From an uncultured Pelagibacteraceae bacterium (GTDB lineage Bacteria; Pseudomonadota; Alphaproteobacteria; Pelagibacterales; Pelagibacteraceae): a stretch of 64,000 nt of DNA. The position numbers and the translations under genes were made by a program. Below the pieces are notes generated by a model. That model saw only the letters and a program-made list of their open reading frames with translations, did not search any database and was not told the origin of the DNA. Each line of letters begins with the position of its first letter. Position 1 is the first letter of the stretch. Of the stretch, positions 9,277 to 19,931 are shown piece after piece. The DNA lies in contig CACIQQ010000002.1 in the NCBI GenBank assembly GCA_902588835.1, positions 58,038-122,037 of the forward strand, given 5' to 3'.

Positions 9277-11328
9277 TGATAATTTTACTTTTCCTCTATC
9301 AAAACCAATAACTTTTACTTTTACTTCGTCGCCTTCTTTAACAACATCAGTTACTTTAGCCACCCTTTTATCTGCAAGTTCTGAAATGTGAACGAGCCCA
9401 TCTTGTTTGCCTAAGAAATTTACAAACGCTCCAAACTCCATAATTTTCATAACTTTACCGTTATAAATTTTATTAAGTTCGGCTTTAGCTGTTAAATCTT
9501 TAATCATTTGCATAGCTTTGTTTCTAGAATCTTCATCTGGTGCTGCCACAGTTACTACCCCTTCATCATTCACATCTACTTTAGCTCCTGATTTTTCAAC
9601 TATTTCTCTTATAGTGGCTCCACCTTTACCTATAACAGTAGCAATATCTTTTTTATCAACTGTGATTTTTTCCATTTTTGGAGTATGTTTACCAACATCT
9701 TTTCTTGATTTCGCTAAAGCTTTATTCATCTCTCCCAAAATATGAATTCTTCCATCTTTTGCTTGCTTCAATGCTTGCTCCATAATTTCAAAAGTAATAC
9801 CAGTTATCTTTATATCCATCTGAAGGGATGTAATTCCATCTTTGGTTCCAGCGACCTTAAAATCCATGTCTCCAAGATGGTCTTCATCTCCAAGTATATC
9901 TGAGAGTACACTAAAGTCATCTCCCTCTTTAATTAATCCCATTGCTATACCTGCTACTGGCTCCTTAATTGGAACACCTGCATCCATTAAAGCTAGAGAT
10001 GAACCACATACAGTTGCCATAGAGGAAGATCCATTCGACTCAGTTATTTCAGAAACTATTCTAAAAGTATATGGAAAACTTTCTTTAGAAGGTAATGAAG
10101 ATTTGATTGCTCTCCAGGCCAATTTTCCATGGCCTACTTCTCTTCTTCCAGTTCCAATTCTGCCAGTTTCACCCACAGAAAAAGGTGGGAAGTTATAATG
10201 GAGCATAAATCTCTCTCTTTGAAGGCCATCCAAACTTTCAATTCTTTGTTCATCATCAGAAGTTCCTAAAGTTGTTGTTACAATTGCTTGGGTTTCTCCT
10301 CTTGTAAAAAGAGCAGACCCATGAACTCTTGGAAGAATTCCAACCTCACACATTATTGGTCTTACATCAGCAAGACCTCTTCCATCGATTCTATTTTTAT
10401 TTTTTAAAATATCAGTCCTTACAATTCCTTTTTCAATATTTTTAAGTTCATGCATAACATCTAATTCTGTAAAATTTTCATCATCTTCATAGAGTTTTTT
10501 TGCTTTTTCTGTAACTTCAGATATTAAATTCGATCTTTCTTGTTTATCTTTTATTGAGAATGCTTTTTTTAAATCTTTAGTAAATTCACTCTCTAATTTT
10601 TTCTTAACAGAAGACAAATCTTTTTTTTCAACAGCCCAATCAGGTTTTTTGCATTCCTTAGCTAAGTCTTGGATCATTTTTATGACAGGAACGAAACCCT
10701 CATGACCAAATTTTACAGCATCCAACATTTGTTGCTCAGTCAAACCGCTTGCCTCAGACTCTACCATTAACACAGCATCTTTTGTCCCTGCTACGACTAA
10801 GTCTAGTTTTGAATTTTCTAAATCTTTTTTTGACGGATTTAAAACATATTTACCATCGATAAAACCAACCCTTGATGCTCCAACTGGTCCTAAAAAAGGC
10901 ATTCCAGAAATAGCTAATGCAGCTGAAGAGGCAATGATTGATAAAATATCAGCTTCGTTTTCTTTATCATATGAAATTACTGTGGGTAACACTTGTACTT
11001 CATTTTTAAATTCATCTGGAAACAAAGGTCTTATAGGTCTATCAATCAATCGTGAGATTAGAGTTTCGCTCTCGGTAGGTCTTGCCTCCCTTTTAAAGTA
11101 TCCTCCGGGTATTTTACCTGCAGCGTAATATTTTTCTTGGTAGTTTACCGATAATGGAAAATAATCCACATCTGGGTTTACTTTTTTTGCACCTACGGCT
11201 GTTGCTAAAACCACAGTCTCACCACAAGTAGCTATAATTGCTCCATCTGCTTGACGAGCAACCTTTCCTGTCTCAAGGGTGATTTTCTTTCCCCCAAAAT
11301 CTATTTCTTTTTTAAAAACTTTAAACAT
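9256..11328 (-). CDS. pnp: Polyribonucleotide nucleotidyltransferase
   Basis: A 690-aa PNPase, the phosphorolytic 3'-to-5' exoribonuclease of the RNA degradosome. It has two RNase PH domains (about residues 1-215 and 310-540), a KH domain with [10 protein letters not shown] near 560, and a C-terminal S1 domain (about 620-690) with GAFVNFLG. Length and order are standard. The start abuts the rpsO stop (TAAATG), the conserved rpsO-pnp pair. The last codons form one arm of a hairpin. Confidence 0.97.
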   Translation of the reverse strand: MFKVFKKEIDFGGKKITLETGKVARQADGAIIATCGETVVLATAVGAKKVNPDVDYFPLSVNYQEKYYAAGKIPGGYFKREARPTESETLISRLIDRPIRPLFPDEFKNEVQVLPTVISYDKENEADILSIIASSAALAISGMPFLGPVGASRVGFIDGKYVLNPSKKDLENSKLDLVVAGTKDAVLMVESEASGLTEQQMLDAVKFGHEGFVPVIKMIQDLAKECKKPDWAVEKKDLSSVKKKLESEFTKDLKKAFSIKDKQERSNLISEVTEKAKKLYEDDENFTELDVMHELKNIEKGIVRTDILKNKNRIDGRGLADVRPIMCEVGILPRVHGSALFTRGETQAIVTTTLGTSDDEQRIESLDGLQRERFMLHYNFPPFSVGETGRIGTGRREVGHGKLAWRAIKSSLPSKESFPYTFRIVSEITESNGSSSMATVCGSSLALMDAGVPIKEPVAGIAMGLIKEGDDFSVLSDILGDEDHLGDMDFKVAGTKDGITSLQMDIKITGITFEIMEQALKQAKDGRIHILGEMNKALAKSRKDVGKHTPKMEKITVDKKDIATVIGKGGATIREIVEKSGAKVDVNDEGVVTVAAPDEDSRNKAMQMIKDLTAKAELNKIYNGKVMKIMEFGAFVNFLGKQDGLVHISELADKRVAKVTDVVKEGDEVKVKVIGFDRGKVKLSIKQAAV

Positions 11329-11577
11329 TTACTTCCTTAAGTTTAATTTGGTTAATATATTTTTATAAGCATCAGATTTTTTTCTCTTAAGATATTCTAA
11401 TAACTTTTTCCTTCTATTTACTGCCTTTAATAATCCCACAGAGGAGTGCTTGTCTTTTTTAAATTTCTTCATATGGGCTGACAAATTTTCTATTTTATCA
11501 GTTAGTAAGGCAATTTGTGCCTCTGATGATCCAGTATCTTTTTCATGTAAAGCAACTTCTTTTAATTTTTTGTTCAT
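11329..11577 (-). CDS. rpsO: 30S ribosomal protein S15
   Basis: An 82-aa S15, slightly shorter than the usual 89. It binds the central domain of 16S rRNA early in 30S assembly. The conserved DTGSSEAQIALLT and VNRRKKLLEYL stretches are present. It sits 8 bp after rbfA and directly before pnp. The truB gene that often lies between rbfA and rpsO is not here. Confidence 0.96.
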   Translation of the reverse strand: MNKKLKEVALHEKDTGSSEAQIALLTDKIENLSAHMKKFKKDKHSSVGLLKAVNRRKKLLEYLKRKKSDAYKNILTKLNLRK

Positions 11578-11585
11578 TTTTTTTC

Positions 11586-11951
11586 CTATTTATTTGTTTG
11601 TTTAATTAAATTCTCAATTTTTTCAGCATAATCGAAAGACTCATCTTTAACAAATAGAAGTTTGGGTAAAAACTTCATACTAATTTTTTTTGATAAAGTT
11701 TTTCTTATTACAAAAGAAAATTCTTTAAGGCTTTCTACGGTTTCATCAGAATTTATTCCGCCAAGAGGAAGAACAAAAGTTTTTGCAGTTTTAAGATCTG
11801 GGCTCATTCTTACTTCTGTCACCGTTATCCCTTTAGTTTGCACATTGGGAAGTTTTGCCTCATCTTTTAAAAAAATCATGCTTAAAGCTTGCTTAATCAT
11901 TTCGCCAACTCGTAACTGTCTTTGAGTAACTGGTTTACCTAATTTTCCCAT
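11586..11951 (-). CDS. rbfA: Ribosome-binding factor A
   Basis: A 121-aa KH-fold 30S maturation factor. The N-terminal QRQLRVGEMIKQAL and central VTEVRMSPDLKTAKTFV stretches are typical of the family. It starts within the infB stop (TAATG), so it is translationally coupled to infB, as in many bacteria, and is followed by rpsO. Confidence 0.93.
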   Translation of the reverse strand: MGKLGKPVTQRQLRVGEMIKQALSMIFLKDEAKLPNVQTKGITVTEVRMSPDLKTAKTFVLPLGGINSDETVESLKEFSFVIRKTLSKKISMKFLPKLLFVKDESFDYAEKIENLIKQTNK

Positions 11952-14164
11952 TATACTGATCTTTCTGTAGTTTTTGAGTTATATGCCTCAATAATATCTT
12001 TCTTTTGAAAATCATTAAAATTTTTTAAGGTTATCCCACATTCTAGGCCCTCTGTAACTTGTTTTGTTTGATTTTTTTCCCTAAAAATTGATCCAATTTT
12101 TCCAGTAAAAACAACTGTTCCATCTCTAATAACTCTTGCTAAAGAGTCTTGACTTATTTCACCTGTAGTTACTTTTGAACCAGCAACTTTGCCAACTTTT
12201 GATACTTTGAATATCTCTAAAATTTCTGCTGAACCTGTAATGCTTTCCTCTACATCTGGAGATAGTAAACCAGACATCTTGCTTTTTACAAAGTCAATTA
12301 ATTCATAAATAATATTAAAAGATGAAATTTTCACTGCACTCTGTTCAGCAATTTTTTTTGCTTCTTTGCTTGGTTTTACATTAAAAGCTATCAAAATAGC
12401 ATTCGAAGCTTTTGCTAAGTTAACATCAGTTTCTGTAACCATTCCTACATCTGATAAAATTATCTTTGGTTTTACCTCATCATGTTTTATCAAATTAACA
12501 GCGTTTTTAATTGCTTCAGAAGAACCGTGGACATCTGCTTTTATGATTATATTTAATTCTTGGCTTGTCTGATCCTTAAATGCAGAGTCTTGAGTTAAAA
12601 GGGATACTTGACCTTTTTTTGACTGGGCCTCATTTATCCTAGCTTCACTTAAAACTCTAGCTTCTTTATCTGTATCTAGAACCAAAAAATCATCTCCAGA
12701 TTTTGAAGCCCCACTTATACCTAAAATTTCAACTGGAGTAGACGGTAAAGCTTCATTAACAGATTTTCCGTTATCATCAATTATCGCCCTTACCTTTCCC
12801 CATTGAGGTCCACATACAAAATAGTCTCCTTTTTTTAATTTTCCTGAAGTTACAATTATATTTGCTATTGGTCCTCTTCCAATATCAATTTTTGATTCTA
12901 AAACAATACCAGTTGCTTTATTGTCATAATCTGTTTTCAAATTTAAAAGCTCAGCTTGTAAAGTTATTGACTCCAAAAGTTTATCAATATTCTTTTTTGT
13001 TTTTGCTGAAATTTCTACCATTAATGTGTCTCCAGATAAATCTTCGGAAATTAATTCGTGTTCGAGAAGCTGATTTTTTACTTTTTGAGGATCAGCATCT
13101 GGTAAATCACATTTATTAATTGCTACAACAATAGGTACTTTCGCAGCTTTAGCATGTTTTATCGATTCAATTGTTTGAGGTTTTACACCATCATTCGCAG
13201 CAACGACCAACACAACGATGTCAGTTAACTTAGAGCCTCTTGCTCTCATTTCTGTAAATGCAGCATGACCAGGTGTGTCTATAAAAGTAATTTTTTCATT
13301 ATTATGAACTATTTGATATGCACCTACATGTTGAGTAATTCCACCATGTTCACCTGAGACAACGTTTGTGCTTCTTAACACATCTAATACAGAAGTTTTT
13401 CCATGATCTACATGGCCCATAACTGTTATTATTGGAGGTCTATTTTGAAGATTCTCAGATTTAATCTTTTTAATCTTGCTTACTATTTCCTCCGCCTTTT
13501 TTTCCTTCAAAGGAATATGACCAAATTCTTTAACTAAATATTCAGCTGTATCAGAGTCAATAGTATGATTAATTGTAACTGTAACACCCATTCCCATTAA
13601 ATGTTTTATAATACTAGATGATTGTTCGGCCATTCGATTTGCAAGATCTCTTATTGTGATAAGCTCGGGTATACTAACTTCTCTTTTAACATTTTTTGAA
13701 TTTTCTTCATCATCCGTATTTTTAGTTTCTCTTAATTCTTTTTCTCTTGCTCTTTTAATCGAGGCCAAACTTCTTGATCTAAATTCTATATCTTCACTCA
13801 AAGCTCTTGAAACAGTAAGTTTTAATTCCCTTTTTTTAGTTGAAAATTTATTTTTATTATCTTTATCTTTGGTATCACCTTTTATTTTTTTTGTTGCTCT
13901 TTGCTCAGCAAGTTTTCTTCTCTCATAATCGCTAATTTTGGATGGAAAAGATGGTTTTCCTGTCTTAGGTGGAAAAGATGGTTTACCTGAAAAAGGTTTT
14001 TTTGAAAATTTTGAAGGTCCAGGATTGTTTTTATTAAATGGTTTAGAGAATTTTTTTTCTGTAACAAACTTTTGTTTATCTTTATTGTTTGTTAATCCCT
14101 TCTTATCATATAAATTTTTTTTGGGTTTTCCTGATATTGTTAATTTTGTTTTTTTTGTTTCCAT
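11951..14164 (-). CDS. infB: Translation initiation factor IF-2
   Basis: A 737-aa translational GTPase that delivers initiator tRNA to the 30S subunit and promotes subunit joining. A lysine-rich disordered N-terminus (about 1-160) precedes the IF2-N helix domain. The G domain has GHVDHGKT, DTPGHAAF and NKCDLP, and domains II-IV follow. The start lies 12 bp after nusA. The ylxR-like gene often found between nusA and infB is absent. Confidence 0.97.
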   Translation of the reverse strand: METKKTKLTISGKPKKNLYDKKGLTNNKDKQKFVTEKKFSKPFNKNNPGPSKFSKKPFSGKPSFPPKTGKPSFPSKISDYERRKLAEQRATKKIKGDTKDKDNKNKFSTKKRELKLTVSRALSEDIEFRSRSLASIKRAREKELRETKNTDDEENSKNVKREVSIPELITIRDLANRMAEQSSSIIKHLMGMGVTVTINHTIDSDTAEYLVKEFGHIPLKEKKAEEIVSKIKKIKSENLQNRPPIITVMGHVDHGKTSVLDVLRSTNVVSGEHGGITQHVGAYQIVHNNEKITFIDTPGHAAFTEMRARGSKLTDIVVLVVAANDGVKPQTIESIKHAKAAKVPIVVAINKCDLPDADPQKVKNQLLEHELISEDLSGDTLMVEISAKTKKNIDKLLESITLQAELLNLKTDYDNKATGIVLESKIDIGRGPIANIIVTSGKLKKGDYFVCGPQWGKVRAIIDDNGKSVNEALPSTPVEILGISGASKSGDDFLVLDTDKEARVLSEARINEAQSKKGQVSLLTQDSAFKDQTSQELNIIIKADVHGSSEAIKNAVNLIKHDEVKPKIILSDVGMVTETDVNLAKASNAILIAFNVKPSKEAKKIAEQSAVKISSFNIIYELIDFVKSKMSGLLSPDVEESITGSAEILEIFKVSKVGKVAGSKVTTGEISQDSLARVIRDGTVVFTGKIGSIFREKNQTKQVTEGLECGITLKNFNDFQKKDIIEAYNSKTTERSV

Positions 14165-14176
14165 TTTTTTTCATTT

Positions 14177-15718
14177 CTAATTTTTATAAATTTTATCTCT
14201 AGCCGTCATAATTAAATCATCTGCTTCTTTTCTTGAAAGTGCAAAATCCTCTAGATAACCTTTAATCTTAATTCGTTCACCTTTGATAATATCAAAGCCC
14301 CCAATCAACTCATCCGAGGCTAAATCTGCAAAGTCATTTAAAGATAGAATTTTTTGTTCACCAAGAGTTAAAAGCATACCTGGTGTTAGACCATTATGTT
14401 CAGTTAAGTCGGTTTGAATTCCTAGATCTTTTATCTTTTGATTTATTTCCTCTTGGTCTTTTTGATAAAACTCTTTTGCTCTTTGAACTAATTCTTTAGC
14501 AGTTTCTTCCTCGATACCCTCTATTTTGGCTAATTTATCTATCTCAGTATCTTTGATTTCTTCAATTGTTGAAAAACCTTCCGCTACAAGTAATTGCCCT
14601 AATGTTTCATCCACTTCAAGATTTTTCATTAGTGTTTCTGTTTTATCTTTAAATTCTACTTGTCTTCTCTCTGACTCCTCTTTATCGGTCATTATGTTAA
14701 TCTCATAATTTAAAAGCTTGGTTGCAAGTCTTACATTTTGCCCTCTTCTACCAATAGCTTTACTTAAATTTTCTTCAGTTAAAATTACATCCATTTTTTT
14801 TTGTTCTGAGTCTACAATTACCTTCTGTACCTCCGCAGGGGACAAAGCATTTGAAACAACCAAAGCAGGATCTTCAGACCAATTTACAATATCAATTTTC
14901 TCCCCTTGTAATTCATTTACCACTGCTTGAACTCTACTTCCTCTCATACCAACACAAGCACCAACTGGGTCAAGCGAAGTATCCACAGCCTGAACGCAAA
15001 TCTTAGCTCTACTACCTGGGTCTCTAGCAGAGGATTTTATCTCTATAAGACCATCATATATCTCTGGAACTTCTTGAATAAATAGTTTTTCCATAAACTT
15101 TGGATGAGCTCTTGATAGGAAAATTTGTTGACCTCTTTGTTCTCTTCTAACGTCGTAACAGTAAGCTTTCACTCTATCTCCAGCTTTTATATTCTCTCTT
15201 GGAATCATTTCATTTTTTTGTATTATTGCCTCTGTTCTACCCAAATCGACAATTACGTTTCCAAATTCTAATCTCTTAACAATTCCACTTAATATAGAGT
15301 CTTTTTTATCTATAAAATCGTTAAATTGTCTCTCTCTTTCTGCTTCTCTAACATTAAAGCTTATTACTTGTTTTGCAGTTTGTGCTGCTATTCTTCCAAA
15401 GTCAAAAGATGGAAGAGGTTGTAAAACTTCATCACCAATTTTTTTTTCACCATATTTTTCTGCATCTTTAAGGCTTATTTCTGTATTTGTATTTTCTGGA
15501 ACTTCAACAACTACTAGTTTTCTAAAAAGTTCAATATCTCCACTATCTCTATTGATTGAGACTTTTATTTCGTTTTCATTTCCAAACTTAGATTTAGCTG
15601 CTTTAGCAATCCCTGTTTCCATCGAATTGATAATCAATTCTTTATCAATAGATTTTTCTAGTGCTACCGCCTCGGCAATTCTAAGTAACTCTAATTTGTC
15701 TGCTCTTTTATTTAACAT
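14177..15718 (-). CDS. nusA: Transcription termination/antitermination factor NusA
   Basis: A 513-aa NusA that binds RNA polymerase and modulates pausing, intrinsic and Rho-dependent termination. It has an N-terminal RNAP-binding domain (about 1-130), S1 (about 135-200), KH1 with GMRGSRVQAV, KH2 with AIGRRGQNVRL, and C-terminal HhH repeats. The start (MLNKRADKLELLRIAEAV) aligns with alphaproteobacterial NusA. A strong intrinsic terminator ends 8 nt before the ATG. There is no rimP upstream; metK is the neighbour instead. The leader suggests attenuation by NusA itself. Confidence 0.97.
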   Translation of the reverse strand: MLNKRADKLELLRIAEAVALEKSIDKELIINSMETGIAKAAKSKFGNENEIKVSINRDSGDIELFRKLVVVEVPENTNTEISLKDAEKYGEKKIGDEVLQPLPSFDFGRIAAQTAKQVISFNVREAERERQFNDFIDKKDSILSGIVKRLEFGNVIVDLGRTEAIIQKNEMIPRENIKAGDRVKAYCYDVRREQRGQQIFLSRAHPKFMEKLFIQEVPEIYDGLIEIKSSARDPGSRAKICVQAVDTSLDPVGACVGMRGSRVQAVVNELQGEKIDIVNWSEDPALVVSNALSPAEVQKVIVDSEQKKMDVILTEENLSKAIGRRGQNVRLATKLLNYEINIMTDKEESERRQVEFKDKTETLMKNLEVDETLGQLLVAEGFSTIEEIKDTEIDKLAKIEGIEEETAKELVQRAKEFYQKDQEEINQKIKDLGIQTDLTEHNGLTPGMLLTLGEQKILSLNDFADLASDELIGGFDIIKGERIKIKGYLEDFALSRKEADDLIMTARDKIYKN

Positions 15719-15726
15719 TCTTTTCC

Positions 15727-15754
15727 AAAAAAAAATGGGCCGAAGCCCATTTTT
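15727..15754 (-). terminator. UUCG-tetraloop intrinsic terminator directly before nusA
   Basis: On the minus strand AAAAATGGGC, loop TTCG and GCCCATTTTT form a perfect 10-bp stem closed by C(UUCG)G, with an unbroken run of nine Ts ending the element. The run ends 8 nt before the nusA ATG, leaving room only for a GGAAAAG ribosome-binding stretch. It may serve as the metK terminator, a nusA attenuator, or both. Confidence 0.85.
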
Positions 15755-15774
15755 AAATTCAACGATTTAAGAGA

Positions 15775-15803
15775 TATATAGTTATTTTTATCTATTTTTT
15801 CAA
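15775..15803 (-). promoter_or_regulatory. Putative nusA promoter upstream of the attenuator
   Basis: Reading leftward, TTGAAA (15798-15803) is followed by 17 bp and TATATA (15775-15780), just after the metK stop. A start near 15768 would give a leader of about 50 nt, most of it the terminator hairpin. The two elements match consensus at 5/6 and 4/6, which is moderate support in AT-rich DNA. Confidence 0.5.
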
Positions 15804-15807
15804 CTTT

Positions 15808-16971
15808 TTACTTAGAAAATATTGATTTTTTATCAGTTTTTTCCCAAGAAAAAGAGCCATCTCCCTCAGGTTCTCTTCCGAAATGACCGTATGCAGCTGA
15901 TTTTTCGTAAATTGGTTTATTTAAACCCAGCATTTCTCTTATACCCCGAGGGCTTAGATCAAAATTTTCACTTATCAACTTTTCTACGTGTTTGTTTTTC
16001 TCCTCATCATTATCGAATAAATCAACATAGATGGATAATGGTTTTGATACTCCGATAGCATAGGCAAGTTGAATTAAACACTTGTCAGCAATTTTTGAAG
16101 CAACAACATTTTTAGCTAAATATCTTGAAGCATAGGCAGCTGATCGATCAACTTTTGTCGGGTCTTTACCAGAAAAAGCTCCTCCACCATGTGGTGCGGC
16201 TCCACCATACGTATCAACGATAATCTTTCTGCCAGTAAGACCACTATCTCCGTCAGGTCCACCAATTACAAAATTTCCCGTAGGATTAATGTAAATTTCT
16301 TTTTCATCTAAATTATTCAGAAGATTTTTTGGTATAGATTTTTCAATATAAGGCATTACTAATTTTCTTACCTGAGATTGATCAACATCTGCAGAATGTT
16401 GAGTAGAGATAACCACAGATTTTACATTCGCAGGCTTACCATCTTTATATTCAATTGTAATCTGACTTTTTGAGTCTGGCTCAATATTTTTTAATTTTCC
16501 AGATTTTCTATCTGCAGCCATCAATCTTAAAATTTTATGCGAATAATGAATGGGTGCAGGCATCAAAACATCAGTTTCATTACATGCATAACCAAACATA
16601 ATTCCCTGGTCGCCAGCTCCCTCATCCTTATTGCCGGATGAGTCAACTCCCATTGCTATGTCTGCTGATTGAGCGTGTAGATGACTTTCAATCTTAGTGG
16701 CCTCTTTCCAGGTAAAACCATCCTGATCATATCCAATATCTTTAATGCAATGCCTTACTCTTTCAATTAAATCACTTTTTTTAATTTCAGGACCCCTTAC
16801 TTCTCCCGCAAGCACTACTTTGTTAGTTGTTGTTAAAGTCTCACAGGCCACTCTTGATTGAGGCTCTGCACCTAAATATGTGTCTACAACCATGTCAGAA
16901 ATTCTGTCACAAACTTTATCTGGATGACCTTCAGAGACGGATTCGCTAGTAAATAAATAATTTTTTTTCAT
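15808..16971 (-). CDS. metK: S-adenosylmethionine synthetase
   Basis: A 387-aa MetK forming SAM from methionine and ATP. The signatures [12 protein letters not shown] (residues 15-26), [12 protein letters not shown] and [16 protein letters not shown] are intact and the length is normal. Its ATG overlaps the lnt stop by 4 bp, so it is transcribed with lnt and has no separate leader for a SAM riboswitch. Downstream, 90 bp containing a promoter and a terminator separate it from nusA; trmB and rimP, common at this place, are absent. Confidence 0.98.
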   Translation of the reverse strand: MKKNYLFTSESVSEGHPDKVCDRISDMVVDTYLGAEPQSRVACETLTTTNKVVLAGEVRGPEIKKSDLIERVRHCIKDIGYDQDGFTWKEATKIESHLHAQSADIAMGVDSSGNKDEGAGDQGIMFGYACNETDVLMPAPIHYSHKILRLMAADRKSGKLKNIEPDSKSQITIEYKDGKPANVKSVVISTQHSADVDQSQVRKLVMPYIEKSIPKNLLNNLDEKEIYINPTGNFVIGGPDGDSGLTGRKIIVDTYGGAAPHGGGAFSGKDPTKVDRSAAYASRYLAKNVVASKIADKCLIQLAYAIGVSKPLSIYVDLFDNDEEKNKHVEKLISENFDLSPRGIREMLGLNKPIYEKSAAYGHFGREPEGDGSFSWEKTDKKSIFSK

Positions 16972-18494
16972 TGTCTCTCCCTTATTTTTAATAAAAAAAT
17001 AATCGTAGTATAAAAAATAAGGAAATAAAAGAAAATCTTATTTCCAAATAAACTAAAGATTGTTTTTGATCCTTTCTTATAAGTGTCAATTTCAATTACT
17101 CCCTTTTCGGTTGATTCAATCTTTTTAATAATTTGTCCTTTACTATCAATATGTGCTGAAATTCCATTGTTTGCAGATCTAATTATATTTTTCCCTTCTT
17201 CGATAGATCTAAAAACAGAATGAAAAAAATGTTGATCTATACCGACTGACTCTCCAAACCATCCATCTTCTGAAATATTAACGATAAAATCATAATTTTC
17301 AGATTTTTTTAAAAGACTTCCTGAATAGATAATTTCATAACATATAAGGGGAAGAAATCGTAAATTGTTCATGTTTATAATCTCTCTTTCACTTGATGAG
17401 CTAAAAGATTGATATCCTTGAGTAATTTTTTTAAAACCATAATTCTTCAACAAATTTTCAAAGGGCAAATATTCTCCAAAAGGCACAAGCTTATTTTTAT
17501 CATAAATACTTATCAATTTTAAATCGTTATCGAGTAGAGCCATTGAATTGAAAATATCAGTATCTTCATACCTAGTGATACCAACTATAATTTTATGATT
17601 GTTCTGAAAATAATTTTTAAATACCGAAGAGTAATCTTGAATTTCATTTAAATTGATTGATGGTAATATTCCCTCTGGATAAATATAAACTGCATCTCTA
17701 TTGTCAATATTTCCTATTTCTGCCAAATCTTTTATTACCAAAGAGGGATCCGCACCATCAAAAAATCTTTTTAAATCAATTTTAGGTGAAATAACTTTTA
17801 TGATAGTATTCATTGGCTTATCTGGTAATTTATTATGTTTATTTAAAACAAAGTTACCAAATATAAAGTTTGATACTACTAAAGTTACCGCTAAGAAAAT
17901 TGTTAATAATTTCGTTCTCGATGATACATCAAATAAAATGACTGTCGGAACTAAAAAAATTGTTATAACCAATAAATTTAAAGAATATGTTCCTATATAA
18001 GACAAGATTTGTATAAATTGATTTATTTCTACTAAGCTAAAGGATATTAAGTTCCAAGGAAAACCTCCGAGCACATGACCTCTTAAATATTCTATGAAAG
18101 AAAATATTAAGGCAAACAAAAAGATACTCTCGATTTTTTTTCTTGGCTTAAAATAGAAAAAAATTAAAAAGGAAATTCCATAAAAAATACCAAGAAAGAG
18201 AGGAATTATTGTGATAGCAAACGGAATTAAAGGCTTAAATATTTCTTCAATAGTTAATGAGTTTGCTATCCAATAAATATTTGAAAAAAAATACGAAAAA
18301 CCGAATGTCCATCCATAAAGAAAAGATGATAAGTTTTTTTTAATTTCCAAATTCAGATAAAATAAAAGTAAAAGTGGAAATGAAATAAAATTAAGATAAA
18401 AAAAATTATACGGTGGTAGACTTAATGTTGAAATTAATCCGCAAAAAAACGGTACTAAATAAAAGATAAAATTCTTAAAATAATTACTTGTCAA
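16968..18494 (-). CDS. lnt: Apolipoprotein N-acyltransferase
   Basis: A 508-aa inner-membrane enzyme adding the third acyl chain to lipoproteins. About six transmembrane segments in residues 1-220 are followed by a nitrilase-like periplasmic domain. The catalytic triad is visible as Glu in IYPEGILPS, Lys in [15 protein letters not shown] and Cys in [10 protein letters not shown]. It lies 2 bp after ybeY and overlaps metK by 4 bp. Several lipoproteins in this window are potential substrates. Confidence 0.95.
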   Translation of the reverse strand: MTSNYFKNFIFYLVPFFCGLISTLSLPPYNFFYLNFISFPLLLLFYLNLEIKKNLSSFLYGWTFGFSYFFSNIYWIANSLTIEEIFKPLIPFAITIIPLFLGIFYGISFLIFFYFKPRKKIESIFLFALIFSFIEYLRGHVLGGFPWNLISFSLVEINQFIQILSYIGTYSLNLLVITIFLVPTVILFDVSSRTKLLTIFLAVTLVVSNFIFGNFVLNKHNKLPDKPMNTIIKVISPKIDLKRFFDGADPSLVIKDLAEIGNIDNRDAVYIYPEGILPSINLNEIQDYSSVFKNYFQNNHKIIVGITRYEDTDIFNSMALLDNDLKLISIYDKNKLVPFGEYLPFENLLKNYGFKKITQGYQSFSSSSEREIINMNNLRFLPLICYEIIYSGSLLKKSENYDFIVNISEDGWFGESVGIDQHFFHSVFRSIEEGKNIIRSANNGISAHIDSKGQIIKKIESTEKGVIEIDTYKKGSKTIFSLFGNKIFFYFLIFYTTIIFLLKIRERQ

Positions 18495-18496
18495 AT

Positions 18497-18931
18497 TTAA
18501 TTTACTTTTTTTAAAATATCTTGTTCTCTTCTTAACATATGTTTGTAATCTTTTTGTTTAACGTGATTATAACCAAGCAAGTGAAGAAGACCATGTATCC
18601 ACATTTTATCAAATTCAATATTAAAATTTGTTTTTTTTGATCTTAAATTTATAATTTCATAACAAATAGCTATATCTCCTTTGTAATTTTTATTAAAATG
18701 ACTTTTAATAGGAAAAGATAAAACATCAGTTTCTTTATTTTTTTTTCGAAATCTATTATTAAGTTTTTTTATAAAGGTTTTATTTGTTAACAATAAAGTG
18801 AACTGAAAATTCTTTTTTTTTAATGATTTTACTAAAGAAAGTTTTTTAATTTTTTTTTCGAAGTAGAGATGTGGATTTTTAATTTTGGTTTTCCATTTTG
18901 GGAAATCGACAACTATTTCAGCTTTAATCAT
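18497..18931 (-). CDS. ybeY: Endoribonuclease/rRNA maturation factor YbeY
   Basis: A 144-aa UPF0054 metalloprotein involved in 16S rRNA 3'-end maturation and ribosome quality control. The metal-binding motif HGLLHLLGYNH near residue 115 has all three His residues. The start lies in the phoH stop (one-base overlap), and phoH-ybeY-lnt is a widely conserved order. Confidence 0.94.
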   Translation of the reverse strand: MIKAEIVVDFPKWKTKIKNPHLYFEKKIKKLSLVKSLKKKNFQFTLLLTNKTFIKKLNNRFRKKNKETDVLSFPIKSHFNKNYKGDIAICYEIINLRSKKTNFNIEFDKMWIHGLLHLLGYNHVKQKDYKHMLRREQDILKKVN

Positions 18932-19929
18932 TAATCTTTCGTTTGATCAGAATAAGCTTTTACTATTTTTGATACTAAAGGATGTCTTACAACGTCTGAA
19001 TGATCAAAATCTACAACTGAAATTTCGTTTAAATGCCCAAGGAGTTTTTTTGACCTATTCAATCCAGACAGAGATTTGTTTGGTAAGTCTATTTGCGACG
19101 GATCACCATTTATTACAATTTTAGAATTTTCACCAATCCTAGTTAAAAACATTTTAATTTGTGTATCAGTTGCATTTTGAGCCTCATCTAAAATTGCAAA
19201 AGAGTTTTTTAATGTTCTTCCTCTCATAAATGCTAGAGGAGCAATTTCAATGTCTCCGATTTCGATTCTTTTTTGAATTTTTTCAAAATCTAGCAAATCA
19301 TAAAGTGAGTCGTATAAAGGTCTTAAATATGGATCCACTTTTTCTCTCATATCTCCAGGTAAAAAACCTAATCTTTCACCTGCTTCCACCGCTGGTCTTG
19401 ATAAAATTATTCTCTCAATTTTTTTATCAAGCAACATTGTCAAAGCGACTGCTACTGCGAGAAAAGTTTTTCCTGTTCCTGCAGGACCGCAAGAAATAAT
19501 AATATCACTCTCTCTTAGTGCTCTTACATAATTTTTTTGTTTTTCTGATCTTGGAATAACTGATTTTTTTGGAGTCTTAATTATATATTCAATTTTTTTA
19601 TCCGTTTTTTCATTTATCATAAATTTATTTATTGAAGAAATTATATCTTTTTTTTCAATCGTTCCATTTAAAATTAACTGATCTGTTAGAAAAATTATAG
19701 CGTTTTTAATCAATTCATTTTTAGTACTAGAACTTTTAACTAATATTGAGTTTCCTCTAGAGTAAATTTTCGTCTCTGTAATTTTCTCTAACTCTTTTAA
19801 ATTATTATTAAATTCCCCCACTACGCCCATTAAGATTTCATTGTTATTAAATATGATGCTCAAAGTATCGTTGTCAGAATAAACGAATTTGAGATCTTTA
19901 TTCAATTTGCTTAGTAAAGGATTATTCAA
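18931..19929 (-). CDS. phoH: PhoH-like ATPase
   Basis: A 332-aa PhoH/YbeZ family P-loop ATPase linked to RNA metabolism through YbeY. An N-terminal KH-like region precedes the ATPase core. Walker A is CGPAGTGKTFLA near residue 150, and a Walker B-like AILDEAQNAT follows. It lies 2 bp after miaB and overlaps ybeY by 1 bp. Confidence 0.93.
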   Translation of the reverse strand: MNNPLLSKLNKDLKFVYSDNDTLSIIFNNNEILMGVVGEFNNNLKELEKITETKIYSRGNSILVKSSSTKNELIKNAIIFLTDQLILNGTIEKKDIISSINKFMINEKTDKKIEYIIKTPKKSVIPRSEKQKNYVRALRESDIIISCGPAGTGKTFLAVAVALTMLLDKKIERIILSRPAVEAGERLGFLPGDMREKVDPYLRPLYDSLYDLLDFEKIQKRIEIGDIEIAPLAFMRGRTLKNSFAILDEAQNATDTQIKMFLTRIGENSKIVINGDPSQIDLPNKSLSGLNRSKKLLGHLNEISVVDFDHSDVVRHPLVSKIVKAYSDQTKD

Positions 19930-19931
19930 GA

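Noticed and set aside
9842..10198. 118-codon open frame antisense to pnp
   Set aside because: Shadow of the RNase PH domain of pnp; low-complexity Ser/Pro translation with no start signal.
16968..17000. Possible SAM riboswitch upstream of metK
   Set aside because: metK overlaps lnt by 4 bp, so there is no non-coding leader to hold a riboswitch.
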